Source: Simmondsia chinensis
Lineage: Eukaryota; Streptophyta; Magnoliopsida; Caryophyllales; Simmondsiaceae
Assembly: GCA_018398585.1 (NCBI GenBank)
Contig: JAGTTD010000022.1
Location: forward strand, 10,703,501 to 10,767,500
Reading direction: 5' to 3'
Length of the DNA stretch: 64,000 nucleotides
Positions 1 through 12,117 of the stretch are shown piece after piece. A program made the translations under genes and the position numbers. The notes below the pieces were generated by a model. It was not told the DNA's origin and did no database searches. It worked only from the letters and a program-made list of their open reading frames with translations. The number at the start of each line of letters is the position of its first letter. The first letter of the stretch is position 1.

Positions 1-1105
1 CCTGCCGCTACCATATAGTATTCATTCTTAGGTGGTGATAAATAAAGCATCGGTAAAAAAAAAATCAAATGTATTAAAGTGGAATTTTCTGGAACGTATC
101 AATAAGCTAGACCCATGCTGCGAGTTGTTTCATGCCATAAATAAACTCGAACACTCAAAACTGATTCACATCTCTTACAACATATATATATATATACACA
201 CATATATATATAGACTAACTTGGATATATTGCTTACTTTATCAAAGGTATATAGTTTGCTTATGACTTGCCATTTTACGCATAGCTGTCTTGGATGCTTT
301 CATGTTTTGAGGATAGAATTAAAAGTTTAGCTAGAAAGATTAATGTAAAATTTATAATCATTTAGAGTAACTGATTAACGATAAAAGTAAAAAAAAGTAA
401 AGAAAACATAAAGAGTCATTATTGTAAGAACAAAAGTTTTTATTAACAAAGTAATGATGTGATTTACAAATAATGAGACCGATGAAATTGTCTTTAAACC
501 TATGATCTTGCTCTGACAATAATAATTTTTAATGGTAATAACATTAACCCACATATGCTATTACTTTTAATAATCAGAATGCAACTCTCAAAGGCTTAAG
601 AGTGCATGGTAGGGCCCGAAGGTAAAGAATAAAAACAAGTATTACAATTAAGACCCCTTTCCTTGAAGATTCTAGATCCACCACTGCTCCCAAATACAAT
701 GAGACTTAGGTTCAAAGCTTATCTCTTCCTTTGTATATGTTGAAAACCCTTTGCTCGGAGGTTTGTACCTTTATACCTTATAAAGATTTTAAAATTTTAC
801 TAATTAGGTATTCTACGCAAGAATCCCCGGAATTATTGTTGGAATCCAACAATCCTTTATCAAAAAGTACTAATCTGAACCATGACTAAGACAATATACA
901 TATGGCATGCCAACTTTTAAACTGAAACTTGTTGAATTATGTCAATATTTTCGGACAAATATTCTCTAAATTTTGATTGAAAATAACTAAGTAATGAGAC
1001 TTCTAAACCTTGTCCTACCTTATTTATAATTTCATATCACAATACTTTACCATAGTCATTCTCCACCATCCGCTATGCCCCCCACCCACAAGTGCGATTT
1101 GCTAT
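1..1105. other. AT-rich spacer without recognisable gene
   Basis: I see no coding region, RNA gene or bounded repeat here. A TA/CA microsatellite lies at about 181-214. The few short open frames have no recognisable domain and look like chance frames in AT-rich DNA. Confidence 0.6.
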
Positions 1106-1376
1106 TGTCCAACATCGTGACTTACTTTGGGTAAAAAAATAAAAAATATTACCTCAATAGTGACGAAATGATGAATTACAGATGAAGTAGAGCCGAGCGA
1201 GGCCCATATCACGCTCTCTTTATAATGGATCCCATGCTCCTCGGGTAAACCCAATGTAGTAGGTATACAACGCTTCGTTCCCCAGATACAACGCTCGGCA
1301 ATCGCTATTACTCTTAGACCCTGCACTATTCTATGAGGCAAAACTACACTGTCTGAACGCTCTTAAACCCAAATAT
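1106..1376 (-). repeat. Distal part of the M 3' LTR (before the insertion)
   Basis: This is the continuation of the LTR at 6014-6362 after removal of the inserted chain. The last five bases, AATAT, are the target duplicated by that insertion. The outer edge was placed at a TGTCCAAC that reads as ...CA on the minus strand. That edge is uncertain because the 5' LTR of M is not in the window for comparison. Confidence 0.45.
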
Positions 1377-1744
1377 TGGTACGAGCCAAAATAGGCATAG
1401 GGGTATTGATACAAACCCGACATTAGACCCGATTACTGAACCGGGTCAAGTGCATATTAGGGTCATTGGCTTTTAATATAAATAAGACCGTTAGTAGAGA
1501 GAGAGATTTATGTTGATTAATTGTGTGTGTTCTTTCTCCACTCAATTCTCATCTTTGTCTTCCTTCCCTTTCTACCATCAAATATCCTTCAATTACTTGT
1601 AAATCTTATACTTAAGCTCACTTATAGAGCTTATATATAGATATATACAGTATAAATCCTAGATTGATACTTGGTTGGGTTGAATTGATCTTTAGTTTGT
1701 GATCTTGAGCAGAATTTTGAGTTTGGAGATTTGAGTTGCTATCA
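1377..1744 (+). repeat. LTR 1 of the four-LTR chain
   Basis: It starts TGGTACGAGCC and ends GTTGCTATCA. A TATA motif, TATAAATAA, is at 1477-1485. The primer-binding site that follows, at 1747-1760, reads TGGTATCAGAGAGC and contains an extra GA relative to the usual TGGTATCAGAGC. Confidence 0.85.
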
Positions 1745-1819
1745 ATTGGTATCAGAGAGCTCATTCCTTGACTTACATCGACCCGGAGTTTTGGTAGTGA
1801 AGAGGGCATAAAAAACGAA

Positions 1820-2327
1820 GAGTTCGACAAGTACATCAACCACCGGAACTCCAAAAACAATGTAGAGGTTGAAGTGAACTACAAAGCATCGAAGACCGAT
1901 AGAAGAACCCCGACCTGACGCCGGAGCCACGACACCAAACGAGTACCGTGACAGCAACATGAAGATAGAAGTTGATGAGATGATCGAGACTTAGCATTCC
2001 ATCAGCCAGCATCATGCTTCGTCGGATAATAAGGTGGCACCACCGTCGTTAATGTCCAAATACTGGTCGGATTCGCGGGAGCCGCAGTGGTTGAAGATGG
2101 GAGGAGCGGCAGTGAAGAAGAGCCACCACCGCCATCGCCGGCATCATCTTCATCGTGGTGACTCCTCAGCCGTCACGCCGCTTGCCCTTGTTCAGCCCCA
2201 TTGGCCATCGTTGGGCCGCCACTCATGGAGGATTAGGAGGAATTGCATGTCACAATTAAAATTAGGGTTAGGGTTTAACTTTTGGTCAAATTACAAATTT
2301 TTAGTTATTTACAATTTTTCACATTAA
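1820..2327 (+). pseudogene. Conserved family ORF, copy 1 (truncated internal domain)
   Basis: This is the first copy of an ORF shared by all three internal domains of the chain. Its N-terminal half is missing because about 440 bp between the primer-binding site and this point are deleted relative to the other copies. The remaining stretch keeps the family signatures: an acidic/asparagine segment, PPS..SKYWSD..EPQW, a histidine/arginine-rich tract (HHRHRRHH), and a final LALVQPHWPS. Frame breaks separate the first half from the 97-codon open frame at 2034-2327. No known domain is recognised. Confidence 0.5.
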
Positions 2328-2501
2328 TTTTTACATGAAATTTTCAAGGGCAAAATTTTTTACATCCTTTTCCAACTTTAGCAAAATTTATTGGGTAAAA
2401 TTTGTAATTTTAGTATTTGACTCGGGAGGATTATCTACAGTTAAGATTTGGCTCGATATCTATGATCCCTTAGGAACAAGGGTCTTTGGAGGGGAAAGCA
2501 A

Positions 2502-2886
2502 TGATACGAGCCAAAATGGGTATAGGGGTATTAGTACAGACCAGACATTAGACCCGATTATTGAACCGGATCAATAGAGTGTATTAGGATCATTTTAGGG
2601 TCATTAGCTTTTAATATAAATAAGACCCTTAGTAGAGAGAGAGATTTATGTTGATGAATTTCGTGTGTTCTTCTCTCTCCCCCCCAATCCTTACCGATGT
2701 ATTTCTCCACTTTCTATTATCAAATATACTTCAATTACTTGTAAATCTTATACTTAAGCTCACTTATAAAGCTTATATATAGATATATACAATAAAAATC
2801 CTTGATTGATACTTGGTTGGGTTGAATTGATCTTTGGTTTGTGATCTTGAGCGGAATTTTGAGTTTGGAGATTCGAGTTGCTATCA
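2502..2886 (+). repeat. LTR 2 of the four-LTR chain
   Basis: It starts TGATACGAGCC directly after the purine tract GGAGGGGAAAGCAA and ends CTATCA. It is followed by the primer-binding site TGGTAACAGAGC, which has one change from the methionine-type site. Confidence 0.85.
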
Positions 2887-3168
2887 ATTGGTAACAGAGC
2901 ACTCATTTCTCGGCTTGCTCATTGTTAATTGGCTCAATCCATACATAGGAGGCTTCTACAAGGGACAAAATGGCTATTTAGGTGCAATCCAAGTTCTGCA
3001 CATAAGGTGTTCGATGAAATATTTTAAATAGTCATTCATTAATGGTCGTTCGTCAGAGCACACATTCCTCGGCTTAAGTAGTGGGGTCACCCTAGATCAA
3101 GCGATTGTGGCTAAATTGGCGGATATGCAAAATAAATTTGAAAAAATATTTAAAAAAAATTAGATAAA

Positions 3169-3783
3169 ATGTGTGCTGATTGTAAAGAGGGCCGAGAAGA
3201 ATGGAGATATATGTGTAGAAACATCAAAAATACCTCTGTTGCCTCTGATACAGCTCCTGCTGCCACCATAGCCACCATTGGAGTACTAGAGCTAGGTCTG
3301 AACGAAAAAAGAACGAAGAATATGATGTCAGAACCTCCGACACCGACTCGAAGTTCTGGCAGTTAAGAAGACACGAAAAATGAGGGGATTGACGACTACA
3401 TCAACCACCGGAACTCCAAAAACAATGAAGAGGTTGAAGTGAACTGTAAAGCACAGATCGAAGACCTGGAGAAGAACCCCGACCTGAAGCCGGAGCCATC
3501 AGCACCAAACGAGCACTATGGCAGCAACAAGAAGATCGGAGTTGATGAGACGATCAAGACCAAGCATTCCCTCAGCCAACATTGCGCTTCGCCAGGTAAT
3601 AAGGTGGCACCACCATCGTCAACATCTAAATACTGGTCGGATTTGTGGAAGCCGCAATGGTCAAGTATAGGAGGAGCAGTGGTGAAGAGGAGCCACCACC
3701 GCCGTCGTCGGCACCATCGTCATCGTGGTGACGCCTCAGCCTTCGCACAGCTTGCCCTTGTTCAACCCCATTGGCCATCCTAG
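3169..3783 (+). pseudogene. Conserved family ORF, copy 2
   Basis: One reading frame of about 205 codons runs through this stretch with a single internal stop (TAA at 3364-3366). Visible parts in order are MCADCKEGREEWRYMC, an alanine/threonine stretch, a charged segment (EEVEVN.KAQIEDLEK), PPSSTSKYWSD, a basic histidine/arginine tract, and LALVQPHWPS at the end. Copy 3 has the same frame and order but its stop lies elsewhere, so an intact ancestral ORF is likely. No gag, protease or polymerase motif is present. The function is unknown. It could be an exotic gag relic or a captured host fragment. Confidence 0.6.
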
Positions 3784-4089
3784 GGCCGCCACCCACGGAG
3801 GATTAGGAGGAATCACAAGTCTCAATTAAAATTAGGGTTAGGGTTTAATTTTTGGTCAAGTTACAAATTTATCGCTTTAGTTATTTACAATTTTCACATT
3901 ACTTTTTACATGAAATTTTTAAGAGAAAAAATTTTGCATCCTTTTTCAGCTTTAGCAAAATTAATTGGGTAAAATTTATAATTTCAATGTTTGACTTGGG
4001 AGAATTATCTACAGTTAGGATTTAGCTCGGTATCCATGACCCTTGAGGACAAGGGTCTTTTTTTTTGGGGGAGGGGGGGGGGGGGGAGA

Positions 4090-4474
4090 TAATATGAGCC
4101 AAAATAGGTATAGGGGTATTGATACAAACTCTACATTAGACCCGATTATTGAACTAGGTCAATAGAGCGTGTTAGAGTCATTTTAGGGTCATTAGCTTTT
4201 AATATAAATAAGATCTTTAGTAGAGAGTGAGATTTATGTCTATGAATTTTGTGTGTTCTTCTCTTTCCCCCTCAATTCTCATCAATGTCTTCCTCCCCTT
4301 TATACTATCAAATATACTTCAATTACTTCTAAATCATATACTTAAGCTCACTTATAGAGCTTATATATAGATATATACAGTAAAAATCCTTGATTGATAC
4401 TTAGTTGGGTTGAATTGATATTTGGTTTGTGATCTTGAGCTGAATTTTGAGTTTGGAGATTCGAGTTGCTATCA
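4090..4474 (+). repeat. LTR 3 of the four-LTR chain
   Basis: The start is mutated (TAATATGAGCC instead of TGATACGAGCC) and follows a G-run at 4067-4087 in the purine tract. The LTR ends GCTATCA. Confidence 0.8.
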
Positions 4475-4476
4475 AT

Positions 4477-4488
4477 TGGTATCAGAGC
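4477..4488 (+). other. Primer-binding site, initiator-Met tRNA type
   Basis: TGGTATCAGAGC lies two bases downstream of LTR 3. This is the classic complement of the 3' end of plant initiator methionine tRNA, and it fixes the orientation of the element. Confidence 0.85.
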
Positions 4489-4679
4489 ACTCGTTTCTCG
4501 ACTTGTTCATTGTTAATTTGCTCAATCCATACATAGGAGGCTTCAACAAGGGATAAAATGGCTATTAAGATGCAATCCAAGTTCTGCACATAACGTGTTC
4601 GATGAAATGTTTTAAATAGTCATTGGTTAGAGCATTCATTCCTCTGCTTTAACAATAGGGGTCACTCTAGATTAAGTGA

Positions 4680-5540
4680 TTGTTGCTGAATTGGTGGATA
4701 TGCAAAAGAAATTTGAAAAAAATATCAACAATATTAGATAAAATGTGTGCTGATCGTAAAGAGGGCCGAGAAGAGTGGAGATATATGTGTAGAAACATCC
4801 AAAATACCTCTACCGCCTCTGATACAGCTCCTGCTGCCACCATAGCCACCTCCGGAGTACCGAAGCCTGGTCTGATCAGAAAAAGAATGAAGAATATGAT
4901 GTTAGAACCTCTGACACCGGCCCGGAGTTCTGGCAATGAAGAGGACACAAAAAACGAAAAGATCGACGAGTACATCAACCACTAGAACTCCGACAACAAT
5001 GTAGAGGTTGAAGTGAACTACAAAGCACAGATCGAAGACAGGGAGAAGAGCCCCAATTCGATGCTAGAGCCACCGGCACCAAACGAGCATCGTGACAGCA
5101 ACCCAAAGATCGTAGTTGATGAGACAATCAAGATCGAGCATTCCCTCAACTCGCATCGCGCTTCACCGGATAACAAGGTGACACCACCGTCGTCAACATT
5201 CAGATACTTGTCGGATTCGTGGGAGCTGCGATGGTTGAAGATGAGAGGAGCGAAGGTGAAGAAGAGCCACCACCGTCATCATGGTGATGCCTTAGCCATC
5301 GTGACGCTTGCCTTTGTTCAACCCCATTGGCCATCGTTGGGCCGCCACTCACGGAGGATTAGGAGGAATCACAGGTCTCAATTAAAATTAGGGTTATGGT
5401 TTAATTTTTGGTCAAATTACAAATTTACCGTTTTAGTTATTTATAATTTTCACATTACTTTTTACATAAAATTTTTAAGAGCTAAAATTTTTACATCCGT
5501 TTTTAGCTTTAGCAAAATTAATTGTAGTTTTAATATTTGA
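4680..5540 (+). pseudogene. Conserved family ORF, copy 3 (longest)
   Basis: This is the longest copy: about 286 codons in one frame with a single stop (TAG at 4983-4985). The N-terminus adds a helical lysine-rich segment before MCADRKEGREEWRYMC. Then follow NIQNTSTASDTAPAATIAT, a charged region with EVEVNYKAQIEDREK, PPSSTFRYLSDSWE, a basic histidine stretch, and LAFVQPHWPSLGRHSRRIRR. The conserved frame, with nonsense changes at different sites in copies 2 and 3, suggests the ORF was once translated. No family is recognised. Confidence 0.6.
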
Positions 5541-5620
5541 TCCGGGAGGATAATCTATAGTTAAGATTTGTCTCTGTATCCATAACCCTTGGAGATAAGG
5601 GTCTTTAGAGGGAAAAGAAG

Positions 5621-6013
5621 TGAGACTAGCCAAAATGGTAGAGGGGTATTGATACAGACCCAACATTAGACCCGATTAATAAACTGGGTCAATAGAGCGT
5701 ATTTGGGTCATTTTAGGGTTATTAGCTTTTAATATAAATAAGACCCTTAGTAGATAGAGAGATTTATGTTAACGAATTGTGTGTTCTTCTCTCTCCCCGC
5801 TCAATTCTCATCTATGTCTTCCTCTCCTTTCTACTATCTAATATACGTTAATTACTTGTAAATGTTATACTTAAGCTCACTTATAGAGCTTATATATAGA
5901 TATATATATATATATATAGTACAAATCCTTGATTGATACTTGGCTAGGTTGAATTGTTCTTTGGTTTGTGATCTTAAGCTGAATTTTGAGTTTGGAGATT
6001 CAAGTTGCTATCA
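5621..6013 (+). repeat. LTR 4 of the four-LTR chain
   Basis: It starts TGAGACTAGCC and ends CTATCA, with an expanded TA repeat around 5895-5920. The flank AATAT is the right-hand target duplication. No primer-binding site follows, as expected of the terminal LTR. Confidence 0.85.
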
Positions 6014-6362
6014 AATATTTATCAAAGGTGGGAAGTATATAAGAAGAAGAAGAATAGAGATAGGAAATTCTTGTGTGTTTTAAGAACAATGCACTAACCC
6101 CTATATATGAGCTAGTAGCTAAGGTATCTCATGAATCAAACTTATTTCTAATCTTACATATCTCCAATGGTAAAAAATTAACCAAGCCAATGTTCAACCA
6201 TTGACTCCAATATTATGGGTCATTATGGCTTTCAATGAGGACACCAAAGGGTTTTGAATGAGGGGAATTGGTGGCGCCGCACATAGATCTTCTTTCCATT
6301 TTTTTTATAAATAAAAATTTAGAACTTTCATTAAAAAAACTTTTTTTTGAAAAAAAGTAACA
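6014..6362 (-). repeat. Proximal part of the M 3' LTR
   Basis: On the minus strand it begins TGTTAC directly after a purine tract (GGTGGGAAAT), the usual copia polypurine arrangement. The LTR continues beyond the inserted chain at 1106-1376. Confidence 0.6.
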
Positions 6363-6899
6363 ATTTCCCACCTTTTAATGACAATTTGAATTAAGTTGAA
6401 CTTTCATACAACATATGGGTGGTCTTGCCTTAAAACCCTTACTTGTGCTTCAATAATTCCTGTATTAGAGCCAAAGTGGACTTAGCCCTGACACTTTAGA
6501 TTCTTAAGGGCACGTAGACTGTATCAAACTTATGAAAGCTCAAAACTGTACATTAGTTTTAGAAGCTCGCACATTATGGCTTTATGTAACACTTGGATTT
6601 TATGAGTACTCTAGAGAACTAGCTCAAGCTCTCATAAAAGGGGCCTTTACTTCTACACTCACATAGGTGGGTCCGTCAAGGATGTGCTTGTGGCCGCACA
6701 TTCCATCCTTATGGCTATAGACAACATTAAAAGCTATATTAACTCAAATTCAATTACGGTCCACAAGTGAGCATGCTTAACACCATAGGGATGAGCATCA
6801 ATTTATTTGAAATATAAAGCATGCTGGCCAAGTTACTCTTTGATTCGTTTGTTCCTTTTAAGGATATTCTCATGGGCAACTTATTCTTCTTTGGACTTT
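6363..6899 (-). other. 3' untranslated region of copia M
   Basis: Non-coding stretch between the end of the M RNase H frame and its polypurine tract. It shares short motifs (for example the segment around 6660-6720 ending CTTATGGCTATAG) with the 3' region of K around 8130-8300, suggesting that M and K are related copia subfamilies. Confidence 0.5.
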
Positions 6900-7096
6900 A
6901 GACCCATCCCCTAAAATGTCATTCAGATCTTATCTTTGACTAGAGTTTTTGTTAATGAGTTAGCAATATTATTGTATGACCTTACATGGACAATATTTAC
7001 GTGTCATTAGTAAAATGTTCTCTTACTATATTGTGTTTTCTCCTCACTGACTTGGGTTTTCTATTATAATATTTATTATGGACCCATCCAATCACA
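6900..7096 (-). pseudogene. Copia RNase H, C-terminal part (element M)
   Basis: The minus strand encodes the end of a copia RNase H domain: NRKPKSVRRKHNIVREHF, matching the family pattern K.RHIRRRHN.VRE, followed by a degraded NIADPLTK-type motif (NIANSLTKTL). The frame joins directly to the N-terminal part at 12827-13222 once element K and its duplicated target are left out. Stops and a frame change occur downstream. Confidence 0.75.
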
Positions 7097-7815
7097 TGTA
7101 GGAAAAAAGACAAACATAAATGAATAATCAAGCACACAACTAGGAGAAGTAAAAGAGATATCTTACTAGATTGAAGATATTGCGCCAGGGTAAGAGCCAA
7201 TGTCCTAAAAGACGATTTTGCCGCTGCTCTAGTGCACACTATACTATCGGCAGTCGTCCTTCAGGGTTAACATGATTCGGCTCTTAACATACACTCGTTA
7301 GTCACCGAATAGGAGTGCCTTAAGAACTTTGCCCAAAAGATATGAGAGACTTTGATTAAGAGAGAAGGAAGAGAGGAAGTTGTGTTTTTCATAGTGAACA
7401 ATGCCTACAGCATGCTTTATATAGGGTAAGGAGGTGACTATTTGGAAGAGTCACCTTCTGCACTTGTGATGGTTGGGAAAAGAAGCAATAGTAAATGGTG
7501 CTCCGGTAAGAGTTACAAGGAGCTTTAGGGGAATGTACAAGACTCTTAGGAAAGATGAGCAATAATTTACGTTTTCTAATATTTTCAACAAAATAAAAGT
7601 ACCCGTTAAAAAAAGCATCCCACACCCAAGCCCGGTGGGCGGGCGATGCACGCATTCGTGGTACCCATCTATCTCATACCTTTTATTTAATTCAAGATTA
7701 CAACATGAGCACCGTTTATTTAAAGTGACTTTCCCTGTGCAAATATTTCTATGTCAGAAGAGCATATCAAAATTAAGTTTCTTTTAAGACAAAACTTGTT
7801 TCATTTTTTCTAACA
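7097..7815 (-). repeat. 3' LTR of copia K
   Basis: On the minus strand it starts TGTTAGAAAAAATG and ends CCTACA. A TATATAAAG motif lies near 7415-7425 on the minus strand. It is about 85-90% similar by eye to the LTR at 12118-12826. Confidence 0.8.
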
Positions 7816-8136
7816 ATCTCTCACAAAAAGACACAAGTCAAAAAGAATAAAGAATTTGGGCATAAAGAGCGTAGTGTTTTAATGCCGATGTCTTGTGACT
7901 TGAAGTCATCTAGTGTAAACCAAATTTAGGACCAATAGCTTGTAAGGTGACTTTTGTCTTGAACCTCACAAATAGTTGTATAGTTTGGCACCTAGACACG
8001 CACTAAAGCTCCAAATCTCAGCAACTTCTGCGGTTTGGTGCATTTTCTCCGTGATGCACCCATCCTAGAATTTTATAGATGCTCCAGAAGGCAAGTTTTC
8101 ACCTTTATGGGGAGTGGCCGCACTCATACACCTACA

Positions 8137-8640
8137 TAGATGGATCCCATCAAGTGTGTATTACTGCACACTGCCAAACATATGACTATGGGTTCATTAA
8201 GAACTAAAGCTTAATCTTACCACCTTGGTAACATATCGATGGTATCCATCAAGTGTGAGCTTACTCACATCACCAAACATATGGCTATGGACTCATACTA
8301 GCACTGCCAACATCATAGGGAGGGAAAAACAAAATACAGTGCACTCCTTGAATCAAACTGTGACTTTTCACATTGAACATGTTAAAACCAGGATCGATAT
8401 ATCACACTTCATTCATACAATAGACTTCAATCCCATCACCATCAATGTTCCACAACCATTTTATGATATAAGCCATTCGTTAATGGATCAGCAAGGTTCT
8501 TTTCAGACCTCACATCATCTACTAATAGCACTATTTTTTTAGAAAATCCTTTACGATCTTATGCCTGAAATGAATGTCTCCTCTTGCCATATCCATCAAG
8601 TGTGCAGTGCCCGCATCACCCATTACAGACTATGGGTTAG
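8137..8640. repeat. Short dispersed repeats in the K 3' region
   Basis: A motif of roughly 55 bp with CATCAAGTGTG...CATCACC.AACATATG.CTATGG recurs at about 8137-8187, 8234-8293 and, more weakly, 8585-8635. A related form is in the 3' region of M near 6670-6720. These may be tandem duplications within the copia untranslated region. Confidence 0.5.
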
Positions 8641-9599
8641 GTTAAAAGCATCAAGCTCAACCTTCATAAATGGCTTTTGCATTGTATTAAAATAAGGTGG
8701 TATCGAAGGGTTGACCTCTGCCAACATTAATAATGAGTTTTTCTTACCCCCCATTGAGATATTTGCAACGAGCTGTTAAATAACTAGCTCAATCGCCTGC
8801 CAACTTTAACAATAGTGAGTACAACACATCGGTGGAGCATATATTACATCAATGAAACCACATTTCACACTTCAAGTACGCACAATCGTGCATGTATCAT
8901 ATATATAGTTAGCACGTACCACAAATTTGTCAATTTCACATATGATCACAATCGTAAAACATTATTATCTCAAATCAACTGGGCCACCACTAGTTCAGTT
9001 TATAAATGACCATAATCCATAAAATGCCATTTACAGTTTAGACTAAGGCAATCGTCACAAGCATGGGGATTTTGAGCCCAAGTGCCGGCATCATCAAGCT
9101 ATCTATATTCAGTTTGACCAGTCACCAAATCGGTATTTCCACCATAATCAATTTACAAAAGCTAGAGGTAACTAGCGAAGATTAACAGAATCACAATAAT
9201 CAGAAGGATTATGGTCAAACAATATATAACACAAAACCATGGATATATGAAACCCCCACGACACAATGTCTCCCGCTATATTCCTAAGTCATCCAACTTT
9301 TAAACCAGACATTTTCAAAACAATAAACTCAAACTCCACGGTCAATTCTATAGTGCAGGTTTGAGAGGGGTTCTAAGATATGACACCATGCATAAGCTTG
9401 TCATTAGTAGAGTAATTCTCATCAATATCAAATATTCAATTGGCATCTCAACATCCCACAACACAGCAAGAGTTTACTACAATGTAGGCCCTAGTCTAAG
9501 TACTTCGCTAATTAGAGCACTCCATGCTCATTATATGGAATTGGGTCTACTAATATCAAGACGAGTGTAGCTCGTTAAAAACATTACGTTAGCGTGTGG

Positions 9600-10400
9600 T
9601 ACACAGTCAACTTTGTACCTCTATAAGTGAACACTAAGATCAAATGGAATGTCATCAAAACCACCAAACTCTTTAAGTATATTTTTTCTCCACAAAATCA
9701 AGAGTGAATCCCTTAGGTGGTCTAATGATCTTTGCAGATAAACTTCACCAAAGTCCTTAATGTCAAAGCATGAAATTAAAAGACTTCGTTTGCATGCACA
9801 ACATTCATGCTCATAGCAAACAAAGATCACATAACCTTCCTTATCATACTTACAATTCATGGCATCATCATTATTAAAAGTAAATTCATGTATGATCAAT
9901 GTTATATCAAATTTTGGTGTCACTCTTTAAGAGCTTGTTTAAGACCATACTAAGGTTCATACTTTATTTTTCATACTAGGGGAACAAATTTTACTAGTTT
10001 GTTCCATATAAATTTCTTTATAAAGGTAATCATTAAAAATGTAGTTTGATATTGATTTTACACACTACAAAATAAAACAAGAGCTATCAAAGCTCTAATA
10101 GTGCCCATGCAAGTCAATGGGTGAGAACAAGTTAGGATAATCACTTCTTATTTCTTTGACTTATCTCTTATCTACTAATCTTGCCTTCGACATATATTTA
10201 TGGAGTTATCAGCCGTCATTTCTTTTTGAATACCCACTTATCGATAGTTGGCTTACATCCTTGTAGGAGTATATTGGTTCTCATGTGTGTGTGTTTTGAG
10301 ATTGACTTTAATTCGATGTTGATGGCTTCTTTCCAAATAATAGAGTAAATAGATTTCATAACCTTTACATAAATTTGGGTCTCATTCTAACATGTAGGAG
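9600..10400 (-). pseudogene. Decayed copia reverse transcriptase (element K)
   Basis: Reading leftwards from 10400, the minus strand gives FWKEAI-like IIWKEAIN, then GCKPTIDKWVFKKK (copia RT entry motif), a KARLVDK..-like segment, SPIDxxGTIRALIAL, and at 9923-9621 a segment with FDIKDFGEV (family FDMKDLGEA) and a degraded LS..KYI..L.RF region. Several stops and frameshifts separate these pieces. The catalytic YVDD is not recognisable. Confidence 0.7.
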
Positions 10401-12117
10401 ATACGCAATATCTTCATTTATCATGTTATACTTAGCCACAAAACACCTCCCCTTCAAATATTGATGTTGTACTTCTATCATACACCTAGTTAGCAAAACA
10501 CATCAAATTATTGTCTTACATATCACTAATAGGGTGGAGTATTATCACTAACTAGATTCAAACCAACAAAAGACATATTTTCCTTTTAGAATTCCTGAAT
10601 AATGCATTTCACATAAGTTTTTGCGAGATAACCATTGTTGTCCTACAACACAATAACCATACATTTCACTCGCTCGTTGCATAAGTCATATGAGCGTGAA
10701 TTCAACTCAACAAAAGAAGCGACTTAATATGTCCATCACACACAATGACAGAATTCAATCAAATACAACAATTTTTTTTTTCTACATTTGTAGAGATGAA
10801 ACTTCATATCAAAATGTAAAAGATTTACATTAAATTAGTACCATCATTTTAATCATAACATGAATGCTAACAAATATATGACATGAATGTGAGTACGAAA
10901 ATATAAAACGATGCTTCGATTATTAATTTCAAAAGCATTTGTCCAAGCTATTTATATGTCAACTAATTTTTAATGTCAACTAATTTTTAACTGATTCTCC
11001 CTCTTATGGTAACTCAAACGGTATTTTTATTTTGTTATTATTATCATTATTTTTATGTCTAGACCTTTGAAATAGTTTAAATATATAAGAAGGCTCAAAG
11101 GCTTGAAACTTTTCAAATTAGAAGGGCTAGAATAAATTTTATTCTATTATTATTACCGAAAGAAGGCCCAAGTAGGTTCACATAGTTCAAAAAGATCACT
11201 GATCTAGGGTTTCACCTAATCCCCATCAACTGACTCTCTCCCATCCAAACATGCCGCCTAGCTTGGTGGACCCTCCGCTGCCGCCGTGCATCGAACTAAG
11301 GCCAAGCATCATCATAGTCGGTTCACCGTACCGTCATCGACCAAGGTCACCGTGAACCACTAGCAACCTCAGCCATGATCGGTAACCACTGTGGTGAACC
11401 GGACTAGGAGCAACTACACCATCGCCTTCAGCAGTGGCTAAGGCTTCTTGCCTCGGATACATCACTATGGCTGGTTGTTCAGACCACTATGCATGAACGG
11501 CCACCCCCAGCAACAAAGGTGCAGCGGAGCTGCCACCAAGTCCAAACCGTCGCCCTCGCGAATTGGAAATGGACCACTTTCATGTAGTACTAGCCACTAG
11601 TGGCGCAAAAGCTTAGCAGCGTTTACAACCACGTCCCTCAGCCCCACCAATCAAACTAGGATTAGTGTCCTATGGTTAAAGCATTGCCGCCGGTACAACT
11701 CCTCGACAACCGCGCACCTAAATACCACCACCGTGGATTTGGAGGTGACAGAGCAAAGGGGGTTTTTTTTTTTCCAATTAATTAGTGCTTAATTTTTTTT
11801 TATTGTGGTGGCATATTTTCGAGGCCCAAAAATTCATTGCAGTCAATTTGGAAAGCCACTAGCCATGCTACAGAATTAGGTTGACAAGACACTTCTTTTG
11901 AAGCCCATTTCTTTTTCCCTTTTTTTGGTTCAAAAAGGAGGAGTGGAGTTTAGATTGTCAAAATCCTCATTTAAAATAAAAAATTATATAAATGTTTTCT
12001 TTTTTATTTTTCCAGATCTAATCACATTACCATATTTTAATTACTCATATATAAAAAGACTTCAAATTGTTAGGAAAAGGAAGTCATGTTATCCTTATTG
12101 ATTATTGTCTTTTTGAC
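10401..12117. other. Interior of K without readable genes; GC-rich island
   Basis: This is where gag and integrase of K would lie, but I cannot read either. Around 11200-11760 the composition changes abruptly to GC-rich, with proline/serine/arginine-like coding bias on both strands and no recognisable domain. It resembles the GC-rich fillers inside the two LARD-like elements at 19340-20860 and 34330-35660. The remainder is AT-rich. Confidence 0.45.

Larger units (their letters stand above)
1377..6013 (+). mobile_element. Non-autonomous LTR element chain: 4 LTRs, 3 internal domains
   Basis: Four direct copies of an LTR of about 370-393 bp alternate with three internal domains of about 757, 1203 and 1146 bp. 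The outermost ends are TG and CA, and the whole chain is bracketed by one 5-bp duplication, AATAT (1372-1376 and 6014-6018). Internal domains 1-3 each begin two bases after an LTR with a methionine-tRNA-type primer-binding site, TGGTA(T/A)CAGAG. Each ends with a purine-rich tract such as GGAGGGGAAAG before the next LTR. No gag, protease, reverse transcriptase or integrase is visible, so this is a LARD/TRIM-like parasite. Domain 1 lacks about 440 bp present in domains 2 and 3. A single TSD around a chain fits unequal recombination between LTRs after one insertion. Confidence 0.85.
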